51,956 nucleotides of DNA from Clostridiales bacterium (GCA_012517815.1 JAAYUF010000073.1:1-51956); one strand, 5' to 3'. Numbered from the stretch's first letter, positions 14,312 through 22,944 are shown. A program made the numbers and translations. Notes: generated by a model not told the origin, from the sequence alone.

Positions 14312-15018
14312 ATCGAAACGGTAAAGGCGACGTCATCATCGCGCTGGACTTCCCCACCGCACAGGAAACGTACGACTTTCTGGCCCGGTTTCAGGATGAA
14401 AAACCCTTCGTGAAGATCGGCATGGAGCTGTTCTACGCGCAGGGCCCTCAGATCGTGCGGGACATCAAGGCGCGCGGCCACAAAATTTTCCTGGACCTGA
14501 AGCTGCACGACATCCCAAACACCGTCAAGCGCGCCATGCAGGTGCTCTCCGCCCTGGATGTGGACATGGTCAACCTCCACGCCGCGGGCACCATCGAAAT
14601 GATGAAGGCCGCGCTGACGGGTCTCACCCGCCCGGACGGCAGCCGCCCCCTGCTGATCGCCGTTACCCAGCTGACCTCCACCAGCGAGGAGCGCATGCAA
14701 AAGGAACTGCTGATCAACGCCGGCATGGCCGAAACCGTGGCCGCCTACGCCAAAAACGCGCAGGCAGCCGGGCTGGACGGCGTGGTGTGCTCCCCGCTGG
14801 AAGCCGCGCCGGTCAAGGCCGCCTGCGGGCAGGATTTCCGCACCGTGACCCCCGGCATCCGCTTTGCCGATGCCGCGGACGACGACCAGAGCCGCGTGAT
14901 GACCCCCGAAAAGGCCAAAACCGCGGGCTGCGACTGGATCGTCGTGGGCCGGCCGATCACCCGGGCGGAGGACCCCGTGGCCGCCTACCGCCGCTGCGTG
15001 CGGGAATTCCTGGGCTGA
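14308..15018 (+). CDS. pyrF: Orotidine 5'-phosphate decarboxylase
   Basis: It performs the last step to UMP. The protein has 236 residues. The catalytic charged array is in [16 protein letters not shown], and the C-terminal phosphate site is [14 protein letters not shown] with PGIRFAD before it. AGGAGGTG lies 7 bases before the ATG, inside pyrD. The next gene, pyrE, begins 190 bases on, and that gap is filled by a dispersed repeat. Confidence 0.96.
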   Translation: MNRNGKGDVIIALDFPTAQETYDFLARFQDEKPFVKIGMELFYAQGPQIVRDIKARGHKIFLDLKLHDIPNTVKRAMQVLSALDVDMVNLHAAGTIEMMKAALTGLTRPDGSRPLLIAVTQLTSTSEERMQKELLINAGMAETVAAYAKNAQAAGLDGVVCSPLEAAPVKAACGQDFRTVTPGIRFADAADDDQSRVMTPEKAKTAGCDWIVVGRPITRAEDPVAAYRRCVREFLG

Positions 15019-15039
15019 GCCAGGCCTTATTCGATCGCA

Positions 15040-15176
15040 ATGCGGGAGCGCATCAAAGCTTACGGGCGGTTTTCTTGCGGGGCGGGAGCGGAAGCAAAGG
15101 CGTAGCGGCGCTGCGCCGGGCTTTCGCGTCGACGCCACGGGGGAGAGGCGCCGCGAGCGGAAAGCGTTCATGATTT
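15040..15176 (+). repeat. Dispersed intergenic repeat, copy A
   Basis: This element lies between pyrF and pyrE, inside the operon. Shared blocks are GCATCAAAGC, CTTACGGGCGG, GGAGCGGAAGC.AAGGCGTAG, GGCGCTGCGCCG and GCGCCGCGAGCGGAAAGCG followed by TTCATGATT. Matching copies are at 17530-17638 (reversed) and 45885-46015. It has no ORF, and no transposase is nearby. Confidence 0.75.
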
Positions 15177-15208
15177 GAAACCGTATCAGAAGGAAAGGGA
15201 GAATCCCC

Positions 15209-15850
15209 ATGCAAAAGAAGATCGCCAAAGCGCTTTTGTCCATCAAGGCCGTGTTTCTGCGGCCGGAAGAACCCTTCACGTGGGCCAGCGGCATCAAAAG
15301 CCCCATCTACTGCGATAACCGCCTCACGCTGAGCGCGCCGGACGTGCGCACGCTGGTGGAAAAAAGCCTGAAAAAAGTCGTCGAGAAAGAATACCCGGAG
15401 TGCGAGGCGCTCATGGGCACCAGCACCGCGGGCATCGCGCACGCGGCCATCGTGGCGCACCTGATGGACCTGCCCATGGGCTACGTGCGCAGCGGCAGCA
15501 AGGACCACGGCCGCGGCAACCAGATCGAGGGCCGGCTGGAGCCGGGCTGGAAGGTTGTGGTGGTGGAGGACCTGATCTCCACCGGCGGGAGCGTGCTGGA
15601 GGTCGTGGAGGTGCTCCGGCAGGCCGGCGCGCAGGTGCTGGGGATCGCCAGCATCTTCACCTACGGCATGCGCAAGGGCGTGGAATCGCTGGCGGCGGCG
15701 GGCGTGAAAAACGTGAGCCTGTCCAACCTCGACGCCCTGGTGGAAGTCGCCCAGGATACCGGCTACCTCAAACCCGGCCAGAAGGAAGCGCTGCTGCAGT
15801 TCCGCAACAACCCGTCCGACGAGGGCTGGATGGCGATGCTCAGGGCCTGA
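15209..15850 (+). CDS. pyrE: Orotate phosphoribosyltransferase
   Basis: It joins orotate to PRPP to give orotidylate. The protein has 213 residues. The PRPP-binding motif is [20 protein letters not shown], cut here to its core EDLISTGGS. An N-terminal substrate segment [16 protein letters not shown] and the flexible loop around [15 protein letters not shown] are also present. AAGGAAAGGGA precedes the ATG. It is the first gene after the repeat in the middle of the operon. No promoter was found in the gap, so it is probably transcribed from the pyr promoter. Confidence 0.96.
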   Translation: MQKKIAKALLSIKAVFLRPEEPFTWASGIKSPIYCDNRLTLSAPDVRTLVEKSLKKVVEKEYPECEALMGTSTAGIAHAAIVAHLMDLPMGYVRSGSKDHGRGNQIEGRLEPGWKVVVVEDLISTGGSVLEVVEVLRQAGAQVLGIASIFTYGMRKGVESLAAAGVKNVSLSNLDALVEVAQDTGYLKPGQKEALLQFRNNPSDEGWMAMLRA

Positions 15851-15939
15851 CCCCCGGCAAGACGCGCGCGTCGGGCTCCGACGGACGCGCCCGCGCCGGG
15901 CAACCGATTTTTTTCCGGAAACAGGGAGGGATGCGCACC

Positions 15940-16854
15940 ATGCGCCACATGCTGGATATTACCGACTGGAGCATCGAAGAAATCAACGCGCTGATGGATC
16001 AGGCGGACGAGATCATCGCCCGCCCGGACGATTACGCGGACGCCATGCGCCGCAAGAAGCTGGCGTCGCTGTTTTACGAGCCCAGCACCCGCACGCGCCT
16101 GAGCTTCGAGGCCGCGATGATCGAGCTGGGCGGCCATGTGCTGGGCTTTTCGGACGCCGGCAGTTCCTCCGCCAGCAAGGGCGAAAGCGTGAGCGACACG
16201 GTGCGCACCGTCGGCTGCTACGCGGATATCATCGCCATGCGCCACCCCAAGGAAGGCGCGCCCACGGTGGCGGCGCAGTTTTCACCGGTGCCCGTGATCA
16301 ACGCGGGCGACGGCGGCCATAACCACCCTACCCAGACGCTGGCGGACCTGCTTACCATCCGCCGCGAAAAGGGGCGCGTGGACCGGCTGGTGGTGGGCAT
16401 GTGCGGCGATCTGCAGTTCGGCCGCACGGTGCACAGCCTGATGAGCGCCATGAGCCGCTACCCGGAGGTCAGCTTCGTGCTGATTTCTCCGGAGGAGCTG
16501 AAAATTCCCGGCTACCTGCGCGAAAGCATGCGCCGGCAGGGCGTGCCGCTCATGGAAGTGGAAAAGCTGGAGGACGTCATCCCCGCGCTGGACATCCTCT
16601 ACATGACCCGCGTGCAGCGCGAGCGCTTCTTCAACGAGGCCGACTACGTGCGCCTGAAGGACAGCTACATCCTGGACCCCGACAAAATGACCCTGGCACG
16701 CAAGGATCTGACGGTGTTGCACCCCCTGCCCCGCGTCAACGAGATCAGCCACGCCGTGGACAACGATCCGCGCGCCTGCTACTTCAAGCAGGTCCTCAAC
16801 GGCAAGTACATGCGCATGGCGCTGATCCTGAAGCTTCTGGAGGCGACCAAATGA
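15940..16854 (+). CDS. pyrB: Aspartate carbamoyltransferase catalytic subunit
   Basis: It joins carbamoyl phosphate to aspartate, step 2 of UMP synthesis. The carbamoyl-phosphate site [13 protein letters not shown], the [14 protein letters not shown] segment and the aspartate-site [11 protein letters not shown] are intact. The ATG at 15940 gives 304 residues and puts GGAGG 10 bases upstream. The ATG at 15931 is in frame but only one base from GGAGG, so it is second choice. It overlaps pyrI by ATGA, matching a PyrB-PyrI complex. Confidence 0.95.
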   Translation: MRHMLDITDWSIEEINALMDQADEIIARPDDYADAMRRKKLASLFYEPSTRTRLSFEAAMIELGGHVLGFSDAGSSSASKGESVSDTVRTVGCYADIIAMRHPKEGAPTVAAQFSPVPVINAGDGGHNHPTQTLADLLTIRREKGRVDRLVVGMCGDLQFGRTVHSLMSAMSRYPEVSFVLISPEELKIPGYLRESMRRQGVPLMEVEKLEDVIPALDILYMTRVQRERFFNEADYVRLKDSYILDPDKMTLARKDLTVLHPLPRVNEISHAVDNDPRACYFKQVLNGKYMRMALILKLLEATK

Positions 16855-17282
16855 ATATCGACGGCATTCAGAACGGGTATGTGATCGACCACATCCACGC
16901 GGGCAAGGCGATGCTCATCTACCATTACCTGGGCCTGGACAGGCTGGATTGCAGCGTGGCGATCATTAAAAACGCGAAATCCCAGCGCATGGGCCGCAAG
17001 GATATCATAAAGATCGACGAGCTGATCCCCATCGATCTGGAAATCCTGGGGTACATCGACCCGCATGTGACGGTGAACATCATCCGCGACGGGGAGCGCA
17101 TCGACAAAAAGCACCTCGCGCTGCCGGAGCGCGTGGTCAACGTGATCCGCTGCAAAAACCCGCGCTGCATCACGCAGATTGAGCAGGACATCGAGCACGT
17201 GTTCGTGCTGGCCGACCGGGACAAGGGCACCTACCGCTGCCTGTACTGCGAAGTCGCGCACAGGAACGAGGAAAAGCCCTGA
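16851..17282 (+). CDS. pyrI: Aspartate carbamoyltransferase regulatory subunit
   Basis: PyrI holds the catalytic trimers together and binds CTP/ATP for feedback control. The 143-residue protein has the N-terminal nucleotide domain ([16 protein letters not shown]) and a C-terminal zinc domain with four cysteines, RCKNPRC and RCLYC. This is the main visible point of feedback control, since no leader attenuator is seen for the operon. It is the last gene of the operon and is followed by a very long palindrome. Confidence 0.96.
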   Translation: MNIDGIQNGYVIDHIHAGKAMLIYHYLGLDRLDCSVAIIKNAKSQRMGRKDIIKIDELIPIDLEILGYIDPHVTVNIIRDGERIDKKHLALPERVVNVIRCKNPRCITQIEQDIEHVFVLADRDKGTYRCLYCEVAHRNEEKP

Positions 17283-17306
17283 CGCGATGGTCGCGGCCCA
17301 TCGGAA

Positions 17307-17360
17307 AACCGAACGGACGGCGGCGGCGGAACATGTTCCGCCGCCGCCGTCCGTTCGGTT
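17307..17360. terminator. 54-bp perfect palindrome after the pyr operon
   Basis: Arms of 27 bases, AACCGAACGGACGGCGGCGG... and its exact complement, meet at ACATGT with no loop. It begins 25 bases after the pyrI stop. It has no U-tract (GTTGACG follows), so it may end transcription by a U-independent route, protect the 3' end of the mRNA, or be a cruciform site. Confidence 0.75.
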
Positions 17361-17529
17361 GACGCGCTGCCGCCGGCAGCGTATCCTCTTTGGCGTGGAT
17401 CGCGTGGGATGACCCATGCCGTTGCCCCCGGGCGGGCAGGGCGTCGCCGGCCGCCGGGGCGGCCGCCGTTTCGGGCGCGGGGTGGGTTCGCCCACGCGGC
17501 ATGCCGCAGCCGCGCCTGATCCGAGGCCC

Positions 17530-17638
17530 AATCATGAACGCCTTCCGCTCGCGGCGCTTTCCCTGCGGCTGTGTCGCGCAGGCTCGGCGCAGCCCCGCCT
17601 CGCCTTCGCTTCCCGTCGCCGTATCATCCGCCTGTAAG
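17530..17638 (-). repeat. Dispersed intergenic repeat, copy B (reversed)
   Basis: Read on the minus strand, this matches copy A at 15040-15176: CTTACAGGCGG, GGAAGCGAAGGCG, GGGCTGCGCCG and GCGCCGCGAGCGGAAGGCG followed by TTCATGATT. It fills most of the space between the pyr palindrome and the lacI-family gene. The rest of 17361-17529 shows no gene. Confidence 0.75.
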
Positions 17639-17668
17639 CTCAAAGGCCCTTCGTGCGAAAAAAAAGGA

Positions 17669-18691
17669 TTACGCGGTTCCCCGCGCGCAGCTTCCGCCCT
17701 CCAGCCGTACGCAGGGGATGCGCTCGTGATGCAGCACCTCCGCCTCGCCCTCCAGCGAGCCGATCAGCCGACGGGCGAGCGAATCCGCGAGTTCCTGCGC
17801 GTCCGCGCGGAAGGCTGTCAGCGGAGGCCACAGGGGCAGGTCGGGCGACAGCAGGCCGATGCCCAGAACGGAGAGATCCCGCCCCACGGCGAGCCCCTGC
17901 GCCCACGCCGCCCGGTAGGCGGCGAAAACCGCCTCCTGATCCAGACAGATCAGCAGCCGCGCGCCGTCCCGACGGCTGAGCGCCGCGTCCGCCGCGCGCC
18001 TTGCGGAAAGCGAGTCGGTCAGCTGCGTCCTTTCGATATCCAGGCCGATCTCCCGGGCGATGCCGATAAAGCGCTCCGGCAGGGCGTCTCCGCCGGGGCA
18101 CGAGCGGGTGCTCCCCAGCACAAGGGCGCGCCGATACCCCAGCGAGAAGGCATACTCGGCCGCTTCCCGCGCCGCCCTCGGGTCGGGCTCCACCGTAAAC
18201 AGGCGGCCGCCGCCGTCCGCGGGCGTACCGATAACGCCGATGGTCTGCCCTTCGGCAAGCAGTTGCCGCAGGAGGGTTTCCCCACCGGATGCGCTCAGGA
18301 AAACGCCCGCGTCCACGCAGCCGCAGCAGAGCACCTCCCGCACGGTGCGGCGGCTGTCCGCGGCGCCGTAGTCTCCCTCCGGCCCGGAAAGCGTCATGTA
18401 GCCCAACGCCTGGGCGCTCTTGGAAAACGCCAGCAGCATGGCCGCCCGCGTCTCATCCCGCATGCCGTCGACGCCCGAAAACACGCAAATGCAACGCGCC
18501 CGCTTGCCGCGCAGGGTCTGCCCCGATACGGAGGGATAGTATCCGCACCGCTCGATTACGGCGTTTATGCGCTTGCGGGTGCCTTCGGGTACATTTTCAT
18601 AGCCGTTGACCACACGGCTGACTGTGCTGCGGCTGACGCCCGCGAGACGGGCGATATCCGCGCTGGTGGGTTTATGCGGCTGATTGCGCAC
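17669..18691 (-). CDS. LacI-family transcriptional regulator
   Basis: It has 340 residues, the usual size. The N-terminal helix-turn-helix is SADIARLAGVSRSTVSRVVN and the hinge region YYPSVSGQTLRGKR follows; the rest is a periplasmic-binding-like sensor domain. The start is GTG at 18691, with GGAGG 7 bases upstream and a promoter 45 bases away; longer in-frame starts run into the promoter. The effector is unknown. A hexuronate or its breakdown product is an inference from the LacI-type operators TGTAA-N4-TTAC found upstream of uxaC, uxaA and the TRAP genes 4-11 kb away. No such site was found before this gene itself. Confidence 0.9.
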   Translation of the reverse strand: MRNQPHKPTSADIARLAGVSRSTVSRVVNGYENVPEGTRKRINAVIERCGYYPSVSGQTLRGKRARCICVFSGVDGMRDETRAAMLLAFSKSAQALGYMTLSGPEGDYGAADSRRTVREVLCCGCVDAGVFLSASGGETLLRQLLAEGQTIGVIGTPADGGGRLFTVEPDPRAAREAAEYAFSLGYRRALVLGSTRSCPGGDALPERFIGIAREIGLDIERTQLTDSLSARRAADAALSRRDGARLLICLDQEAVFAAYRAAWAQGLAVGRDLSVLGIGLLSPDLPLWPPLTAFRADAQELADSLARRLIGSLEGEAEVLHHERIPCVRLEGGSCARGTA

Positions 18692-18735
18692 AATGCAGCC
18701 TCCTTTGTGGGTTGGAACGCGATGTCTGCCAGGAC

Positions 18736-18764
18736 AGTATACCATGCGGCCGGGTAAAAGCCAA
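18736..18764 (-). promoter_or_regulatory. Promoter of the lacI-family gene
   Basis: On the minus strand TTGGCT (18764-18759) and TATACT (18741-18736) are 17 bases apart. A TG one base before the -10 makes it extended. It is divergent from the tetR promoter about 200 bases away. Confidence 0.75.
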
Positions 18765-18927
18765 GCCTCAAATGGCGTTTTGCGGCTGCCTTGCGAACGA
18801 GAGGCCTTGCGGGCGTTTACGGCGCGGGCCGGTTCTTCGGGGGACGCGCCGGAGGAAGCGACCCGGCTGGGGAACCTTGGCCGGCCGGCGGTCGGGCGCC
18901 GACTGTTTTCAGGCTCGGCCGGGGCCT

Positions 18928-18956
18928 GAATGAATTGCGAGAAAATTGATTCATTC
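18928..18956. promoter_or_regulatory. Upstream TetR operator candidate
   Basis: GAATGAAT and ATTCATTC form perfect 8-base arms around 13 bases. They match the half-sites of the operator at 18995-19021 and lie just upstream of the tetR -35 box. Confidence 0.55.
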
Positions 18957-18962
18957 TGAGGG

Positions 18963-18991
18963 TTGACAAAGGCCTGAAGGTATGATAGTCT
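18963..18991 (+). promoter_or_regulatory. Promoter of the tetR operon
   Basis: TTGACA at 18963-18968 is a perfect -35. The -10 is less clear: TAGTCT at 18986-18991 (17-base spacer) or GATAGT at 18984-18989 (15). It lies between two GAATGAAT-type inverted repeats. Confidence 0.6.
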
Positions 18992-18994
18992 GTG

Positions 18995-19021
18995 AATGAA
19001 TGAATACATTGTTCATTCATT
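18995..19021. promoter_or_regulatory. TetR operator candidate at the transcription start
   Basis: AATGAATGAA and TTCATTCATT are perfect 10-base arms around TACATTG. The site covers the expected transcription start of tetR, so binding there would block its own operon. A second pair of the same half-sites lies at 18928-18956. Confidence 0.75.
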
Positions 19022-19041
19022 AACGCGAAAGGAGGAAAGGA

Positions 19042-19704
19042 ATGGACGATAAAAAGGCCCTGCTGCACGACAGCGCGATGGCGCTGTTCAGCACAAAGGG
19101 ATTCCGGGACACCAGCGTGGCGGATATCACCCGGGAGGCGGGCGTGGCGGTGGGTACGTTCTACCTGTACTATGCCTCCAAGGAGAAGCTCTTTCTGGAG
19201 CTGTTTCTGGAGGAGAACGCGCGCCTCAAACGGGACATCCTGAGCAGACTGGCGACGGACGAGGAGCCGCTTGCGGTGATCCGGACCATGGCGGAGCTCA
19301 ACCAGAAGGGCATGCGGGAAAATCCCATCCTGCGCGAGTGGTACAACAGGGCGGTGTTTGGCAGGATCGAGCAGGCGTACCGCGAGGAAAACGGGATCGA
19401 CGCCGTGGATTTCGTCTACGATCACTTCCTGACGCTGGTCCGCAGGTGGCAGCAAGAGGGGAGGATGCGCCGGGATCTCGACGGCCGGATGATCATGGCG
19501 CTATTCCATGCGATTCTCATCGCTGAAACCCACAAGGAAGAAATCGGGCTGGAGTTCTTCCCGGACCTTGCGGACATTCTGACGCAGTTCGTGATCCAAG
19601 GGCTGACGGCCGGCTGCGGGAACGCCCCGCCGGAAGCGCAGGGCCCGGGGAAGCCAAGGCAAACTTCGACAAACGGAAAGGGGACTCACCATGCAACAGG
19701 CTAA
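19042..19704 (+). CDS. TetR-family transcriptional regulator
   Basis: It has 220 residues. The N-terminal helix-turn-helix reads STKGFRDTSVADITREAGVA followed by VGTFYLYYASKEKLF, the TetR signature. The C-terminal ligand-binding half has no recognised subtype. AAAGGAGGAAAGG precedes the ATG. It heads an operon with three further genes, the next starting 14 bases before its stop codon. The inverted repeats at its promoter suggest autorepression. The ligand is unknown; since it controls flavin proteins, a redox-active or toxic compound is possible but not shown. Confidence 0.92.
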   Translation: MDDKKALLHDSAMALFSTKGFRDTSVADITREAGVAVGTFYLYYASKEKLFLELFLEENARLKRDILSRLATDEEPLAVIRTMAELNQKGMRENPILREWYNRAVFGRIEQAYREENGIDAVDFVYDHFLTLVRRWQQEGRMRRDLDGRMIMALFHAILIAETHKEEIGLEFFPDLADILTQFVIQGLTAGCGNAPPEAQGPGKPRQTSTNGKGTHHATG

Positions 19705-20044
19705 CGCCGGCAGAACGCCGCAAAACGCACCGATGAACGAAACCCGCAGCAACAGCAACGCGCCCCATCCCCGGTGGATGGAGGTGGAGGTCAACGAGAA
19801 CGGGCGGCGAACCGTCCACGTCCGTTTGCCGTACTTCCTGTTCAAGGCCGGGCTTGGCTGGGCCAGGATGGCCGGCGAAAAGGACGGGAACAAAGGCTGC
19901 GCGCCGGGGCTGGAGGCGCTGCGCGACCTCGACCTCAACGCCCTTACGGACAGCATTCGCAGCGGGGAAACCACCCTGCCCTGCGTGCTGGTGGATGTGG
20001 ACGAGCCGGAAAAGAACCAGCACGTGACCGTGACGCTGGCCTGA
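19691..20044 (+). CDS. Small protein with a SHOCT-like (YvlB/DUF2089-type) domain
   Basis: It has 117 residues. The first 28 are polar and probably disordered. Residues 30-117 resemble the C-terminal domain of YvlB-like proteins: MEVEVNENGRRTVHVRLPY, a helical FLFKAGLGWARMAG, then LDLNALTDSIRSGE and a final beta strand pair. That match is from memory of the pattern, so it is moderate. Such domains are linked to cell-envelope stress operons. The ATG overlaps the end of tetR and follows AAAGGGG. No signal peptide or membrane segment is seen. The function is unknown. Confidence 0.7.
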   Translation: MQQANAGRTPQNAPMNETRSNSNAPHPRWMEVEVNENGRRTVHVRLPYFLFKAGLGWARMAGEKDGNKGCAPGLEALRDLDLNALTDSIRSGETTLPCVLVDVDEPEKNQHVTVTLA

Positions 20045-20069
20045 CAGCGGGCGTGGAAAGGATGGACCC

Positions 20070-20558
20070 ATGCATCATCAACCCAAAAAGCGTCGAGGCA
20101 GGCTGCGGGTGTTCCTGATCGTCGTGGGCGCGCTGCTGGCGCTGTGCGTCGCGGCGGCGGGCGCGGGCTTCCTGCTGGACGCGCCCAGCCGCGCCGAACT
20201 GTCGGCGCTCACAATCGGCGAGGTTAAGATCGCGTCCCTGCCGGACGGCGTGTATACCGGCGCTTTCCACGGCGAACGGGGCAGCCTGCGGGATACGGCC
20301 GTACGGGCGACGGTGGAAGGCGGCCGGCTGACCGACATCCAAACGGTGAACGACGCGCAAGAGGGAATCGGAATCTCCGTCGTCGCCGCGAACGGGTCGA
20401 TCACCTCCGCACTGTACGGCGCCGTGATCGCGGCGCAATCCCTGCAGGTGGACGCCGTCGGCGGCGCGACGCTGAGCTGCAAGGCGCTTCTAAAGGCGCT
20501 GGAGAACGCGCTCCAGCCTGTTCAAACGACGCAAACCGACAAGGAGGATTCACCGTGA
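20070..20558 (+). CDS. Membrane-anchored FMN-binding domain protein
   Basis: It has 162 residues. One N-terminal membrane segment (about 13-36) follows a basic stretch, so the rest faces outside the cell. The FMN-binding domain (RnfG/NqrC C-terminal type) is shown by DGVYTGAFHGE, AVRATVEGGRLTDIQ and DAVGGATLSCKALLKALENA. DAVGGAT fits the motif in which the last threonine (T134) takes a covalent FMN from ApbE-type flavin transferases. No ApbE is in the window. The gene overlaps the flavodoxin gene by 4 bases. The pair suggests a path for electrons between cytoplasm and envelope, which is inference. Confidence 0.88.
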   Translation: MHHQPKKRRGRLRVFLIVVGALLALCVAAAGAGFLLDAPSRAELSALTIGEVKIASLPDGVYTGAFHGERGSLRDTAVRATVEGGRLTDIQTVNDAQEGIGISVVAANGSITSALYGAVIAAQSLQVDAVGGATLSCKALLKALENALQPVQTTQTDKEDSP

Positions 20559-21079
20559 ACATCGCGATCGTATCCTATTCCCTGTCCGGAAACAATGCGG
20601 CGCTGGCCGCCCGGACCGCGCAAAAGCTGGGGGCGCGGCATATCGCTTTGCAACCGCCAAAACCGCTGACGATACCCGCCATCGTCGTACAGGTGCTGTT
20701 CAACCTGACGCCCAAGGCGCAACCTGCCGCGGAAACGCTGAGCGCCTTTGACGCCGTGGTGCTCGCCGGGCCGGTCTGGATGGGCATGGTGGCGACGCCG
20801 CTGCGCGCCTGCCTGCGGTGGCTGCGCAAGAATACCAAGCCCTACGGGTATCTGACCATCTGCGGCGGGGCGGACGGCCCCAACCCCAGGATCGAGGCGG
20901 AACTGCGCAGGGCAACCGGACGTAAACCCGATGTGTTGCTGGTTCAGCACATCCGAACGCTTCTGCCGGACGAGCCGAAGCCCACGCGGGAGGATACCTC
21001 CCCCTACCGCCTGACGGACGCGGACGTGGAAAAGCTCGCTACGGCGGCGGCCGACGCGGTGCGCGTCGGGCTGGCGTGA
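20555..21079 (+). CDS. Flavodoxin-like protein
   Basis: It has 174 residues. The start MNIAIVSYSLSGNNAALAAR is the flavodoxin phosphate loop (SxSGNN), and VVLAGPVWMGMVATPLRACL is the second FMN-contact segment. GYLTICGGADGPNPRIEAEL follows. It is cytoplasmic and without a signal peptide. The start codon is GTG at 20555 inside the FMN-binding gene's stop, with AAGGAGG upstream. It could be an FMN electron carrier or an FMN-dependent reductase of the flavodoxin_4/5 type. It is the last gene of the TetR operon. Confidence 0.85.
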   Translation: MNIAIVSYSLSGNNAALAARTAQKLGARHIALQPPKPLTIPAIVVQVLFNLTPKAQPAAETLSAFDAVVLAGPVWMGMVATPLRACLRWLRKNTKPYGYLTICGGADGPNPRIEAELRRATGRKPDVLLVQHIRTLLPDEPKPTREDTSPYRLTDADVEKLATAAADAVRVGLA

Positions 21080-21097
21080 TCGAGTCAAGAGAATCAA

Positions 21098-21129
21098 GCG
21101 GGGGCCGGGCGCAATCGCCCGGCCCCCGC
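21098..21129. repeat. GC hairpin, copy 1 (end of the flavodoxin operon)
   Basis: Perfect 14-base arms GCGGGGGCCGGGCG/CGCCCGGCCCCCGC around CAAT, 18 bases after the flavodoxin stop. There is no U-tract. An almost identical hairpin with the same loop lies at 21304-21333. Confidence 0.8.
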
Positions 21130-21303
21130 AGGTTGTTGACAAACCCATACGGGCGGCTATCGCCGCTCGCCTCATAGCCCTTCGGGCTGTTCGCTCGCTT
21201 TGGCAAAATGCTTCGGCATAAGGCTTTGGGGCTCCGCCCCAAACCCCGCAAGGGTTTCACCCTTGACCCAGTTCCGCTGCGGCGGGGGTTTGTTGGCATG
21301 CTA
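21130..21303. other. Noncoding spacer between twin hairpins
   Basis: About 170 bases with no gene. It contains short hairpin-forming blocks such as TTTGGGGCTCCGCCCCAAA, CAAGGGTTTCACCCTTG and AGCCCTTCGGGCT. These look like an intergenic mosaic element rather than coding DNA. Confidence 0.5.
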
Positions 21304-21333
21304 CGGGGGCCGGGCGCAATCGCCCGGCCCCCG
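21304..21333. repeat. GC hairpin, copy 2 (end of uxaC)
   Basis: Arms CGGGGGCCGGGCG/CGCCCGGCCCCCG around CAAT, same as copy 1. It sits 15 bases beyond the uxaC stop on the minus strand, so convergent transcripts meet between the two copies. Confidence 0.8.
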
Positions 21334-21347
21334 CTTTGCATTCTCCC

Positions 21348-22754
21348 TCACGCGGGAAACGCGAAGTACCGCTTGGCGTTTTCGTAGCTTACGCCGCGAA
21401 CGATGGCCGAAAGGGTGTCCCAGTCGTCGGGGAACTGGCCTTCCTCCACCCACTGGCCGAGCACGCGGCAGAGGATGCGGCGGAAATACTCGTGCCGCGG
21501 ATAACTCAAAAAGCTCCGGCTGTCGGTGAGCATCCCCACAAAACCGGCGAGGTAGCCAAGGTTGGCAAGGCTCACCAGCTGCTCGGTCATGCCCTGCAGG
21601 TGATCGTTGAACCACCACGCGGAGCCGTGCTGTATTCTGCCTACGGCTTCGTCGTTCTGGAAACAGCCGCACACGCTGTCGATGGCCGCGTTGTCGTTGG
21701 GGTTCAGGCTGTAGAGCACGGTCCTGGGCAGCGCACCCGCCTCGTCCATCGCGCCCAGCAGCGCCGCGAGCTGCGCCGAAGGGGTGTGGTTGTCCACGCA
21801 GTCGTACCCCGTATCCGGCCCCAGCCGGTCGAACATCGCCGGATTGTTGTCCCGGCGGCAGCCGTAGTGCAGCTGCATGGTCCAGCCCAGCCGCCGGTAC
21901 TCTCCGGCCACAAAGCGGAGGAACGCGGTCTTGAAGGCCAGCTCGTCCGCCGTGCCGATCGGCTTGCCGGCCAGCCTGTCGGCGAAGATGCGCTCGATCT
22001 CCGGTTCGCCAGCCGGCGCGTACATCGCGTAGCTCAGCGCGTGGTCGCTCAGGCGGCAGCGGTTTTCGTGGAAGAAGGCCATCCGACGGACCAGCGCGTC
22101 CTTGAGCGCGGCGAAGGAGCCGATGGTAACACCGCTGACGGCTTCCAACTGGGCCAGATACTCCAAATAGGCGGGTTTTTCCAGGTTCATGGCCTTGTCC
22201 GGCCGCCAGGCGGGCAGCACCGCCGTGGGGAAGCTCGCATCCGCGGCCAGCTTCCGGTGCCATTCCAGCGAATCCAGCGGATCGTCGGTGGTGCAGATCA
22301 GCTCTACGCCGCTGCGCCGGATCAGGCCCCGCACGCTGAAATCCGCGCCCCGGAGCTGCTCGTTGGCCAGGTTCCACACGGCGTCGGCGGTGGAGGCGTT
22401 GAGCAGCCCGTGATAGCCGAAATAGCGCTGCAGCTCCAGGTGGCTCCAGTGGTACAGGGGATTGCCCGCGGCGCGGCCGATGACCTCGGCCCATTTCTGG
22501 AACTTTTCGCGGTCGGTGGCGTCGCCGGTGATGAAGCGCTCGGGCACGCCCGCGCAGCGCATCAGCCGCCACTTGTAGTGATCCCCGCCCAGCCAGACCT
22601 GCGTGATGGTATCGTACCGGCGATCCTCGAAGATTTCGCGCGGGTTGATGTGGCAATGGTAGTCGATGATGGGGCACTGTACCGCGACGCCGTGGTACAG
22701 CTTGCGCGCCATTTCCGTGCTGAGCAGAAAATCCCTGTCCATAAATGCCTGCAT
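21348..22754 (-). CDS. uxaC: Glucuronate/galacturonate isomerase
   Basis: It converts glucuronate to fructuronate and galacturonate to tagaturonate, the first step of hexuronate use. The 468 residues match the family length. The metal site segment CPIIDYHCHINPREI, the EFAR-like TDDPLDSLEWHRKL and the C-terminal GMLTDSRSFLSYPRHEYFRR are all characteristic. The ATG at 22754 is chosen over the one at 22760 because AAGGGGG is about 8 bases away. It is transcribed divergently from uxaA, and a LacI-type operator lies just after its promoter. Confidence 0.96.
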   Translation of the reverse strand: MQAFMDRDFLLSTEMARKLYHGVAVQCPIIDYHCHINPREIFEDRRYDTITQVWLGGDHYKWRLMRCAGVPERFITGDATDREKFQKWAEVIGRAAGNPLYHWSHLELQRYFGYHGLLNASTADAVWNLANEQLRGADFSVRGLIRRSGVELICTTDDPLDSLEWHRKLAADASFPTAVLPAWRPDKAMNLEKPAYLEYLAQLEAVSGVTIGSFAALKDALVRRMAFFHENRCRLSDHALSYAMYAPAGEPEIERIFADRLAGKPIGTADELAFKTAFLRFVAGEYRRLGWTMQLHYGCRRDNNPAMFDRLGPDTGYDCVDNHTPSAQLAALLGAMDEAGALPRTVLYSLNPNDNAAIDSVCGCFQNDEAVGRIQHGSAWWFNDHLQGMTEQLVSLANLGYLAGFVGMLTDSRSFLSYPRHEYFRRILCRVLGQWVEEGQFPDDWDTLSAIVRGVSYENAKRYFAFPA

Positions 22755-22830
22755 ACCCATTCCCCCTTGATGACCCCGGACGGCTGAGCGCCGCCCCGAC
22801 CGATGCGCTGGCCGGTGGAAGGGTCGATTC

Positions 22831-22844
22831 GTGTAAACGCTTAC
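22831..22844. promoter_or_regulatory. Hexuronate operator 1 (uxaC)
   Basis: GTGTAAACGCTTAC, with the palindromic core TGTAA-ACGC-TTACG, lies about 10-25 bases downstream of the predicted uxaC transcription start. The same 14-mer, in the opposite orientation, is at 29971-29984 before the TRAP genes. The central CG and the half-sites are typical of LacI-family operators. Confidence 0.75.
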
Positions 22845-22861
22845 GCATTCCATTCGTGACC

Positions 22862-22889
22862 ATTATAATGCAAAAACAAAAAAAAGCAA
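22862..22889 (-). promoter_or_regulatory. uxaC promoter
   Basis: On the minus strand TTGCTT (22889-22884) and a perfect TATAAT (22867-22862) are separated by 16 bases. An AAACGTTT palindrome at about 22909-22916 lies upstream and may be a further regulator site. Confidence 0.7.
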
Positions 22890-22944
22890 GCCGCAAAAGC
22901 TTGTATACAAACGTTTAAGCTTTGTAGACAAACATGAAACGGGA

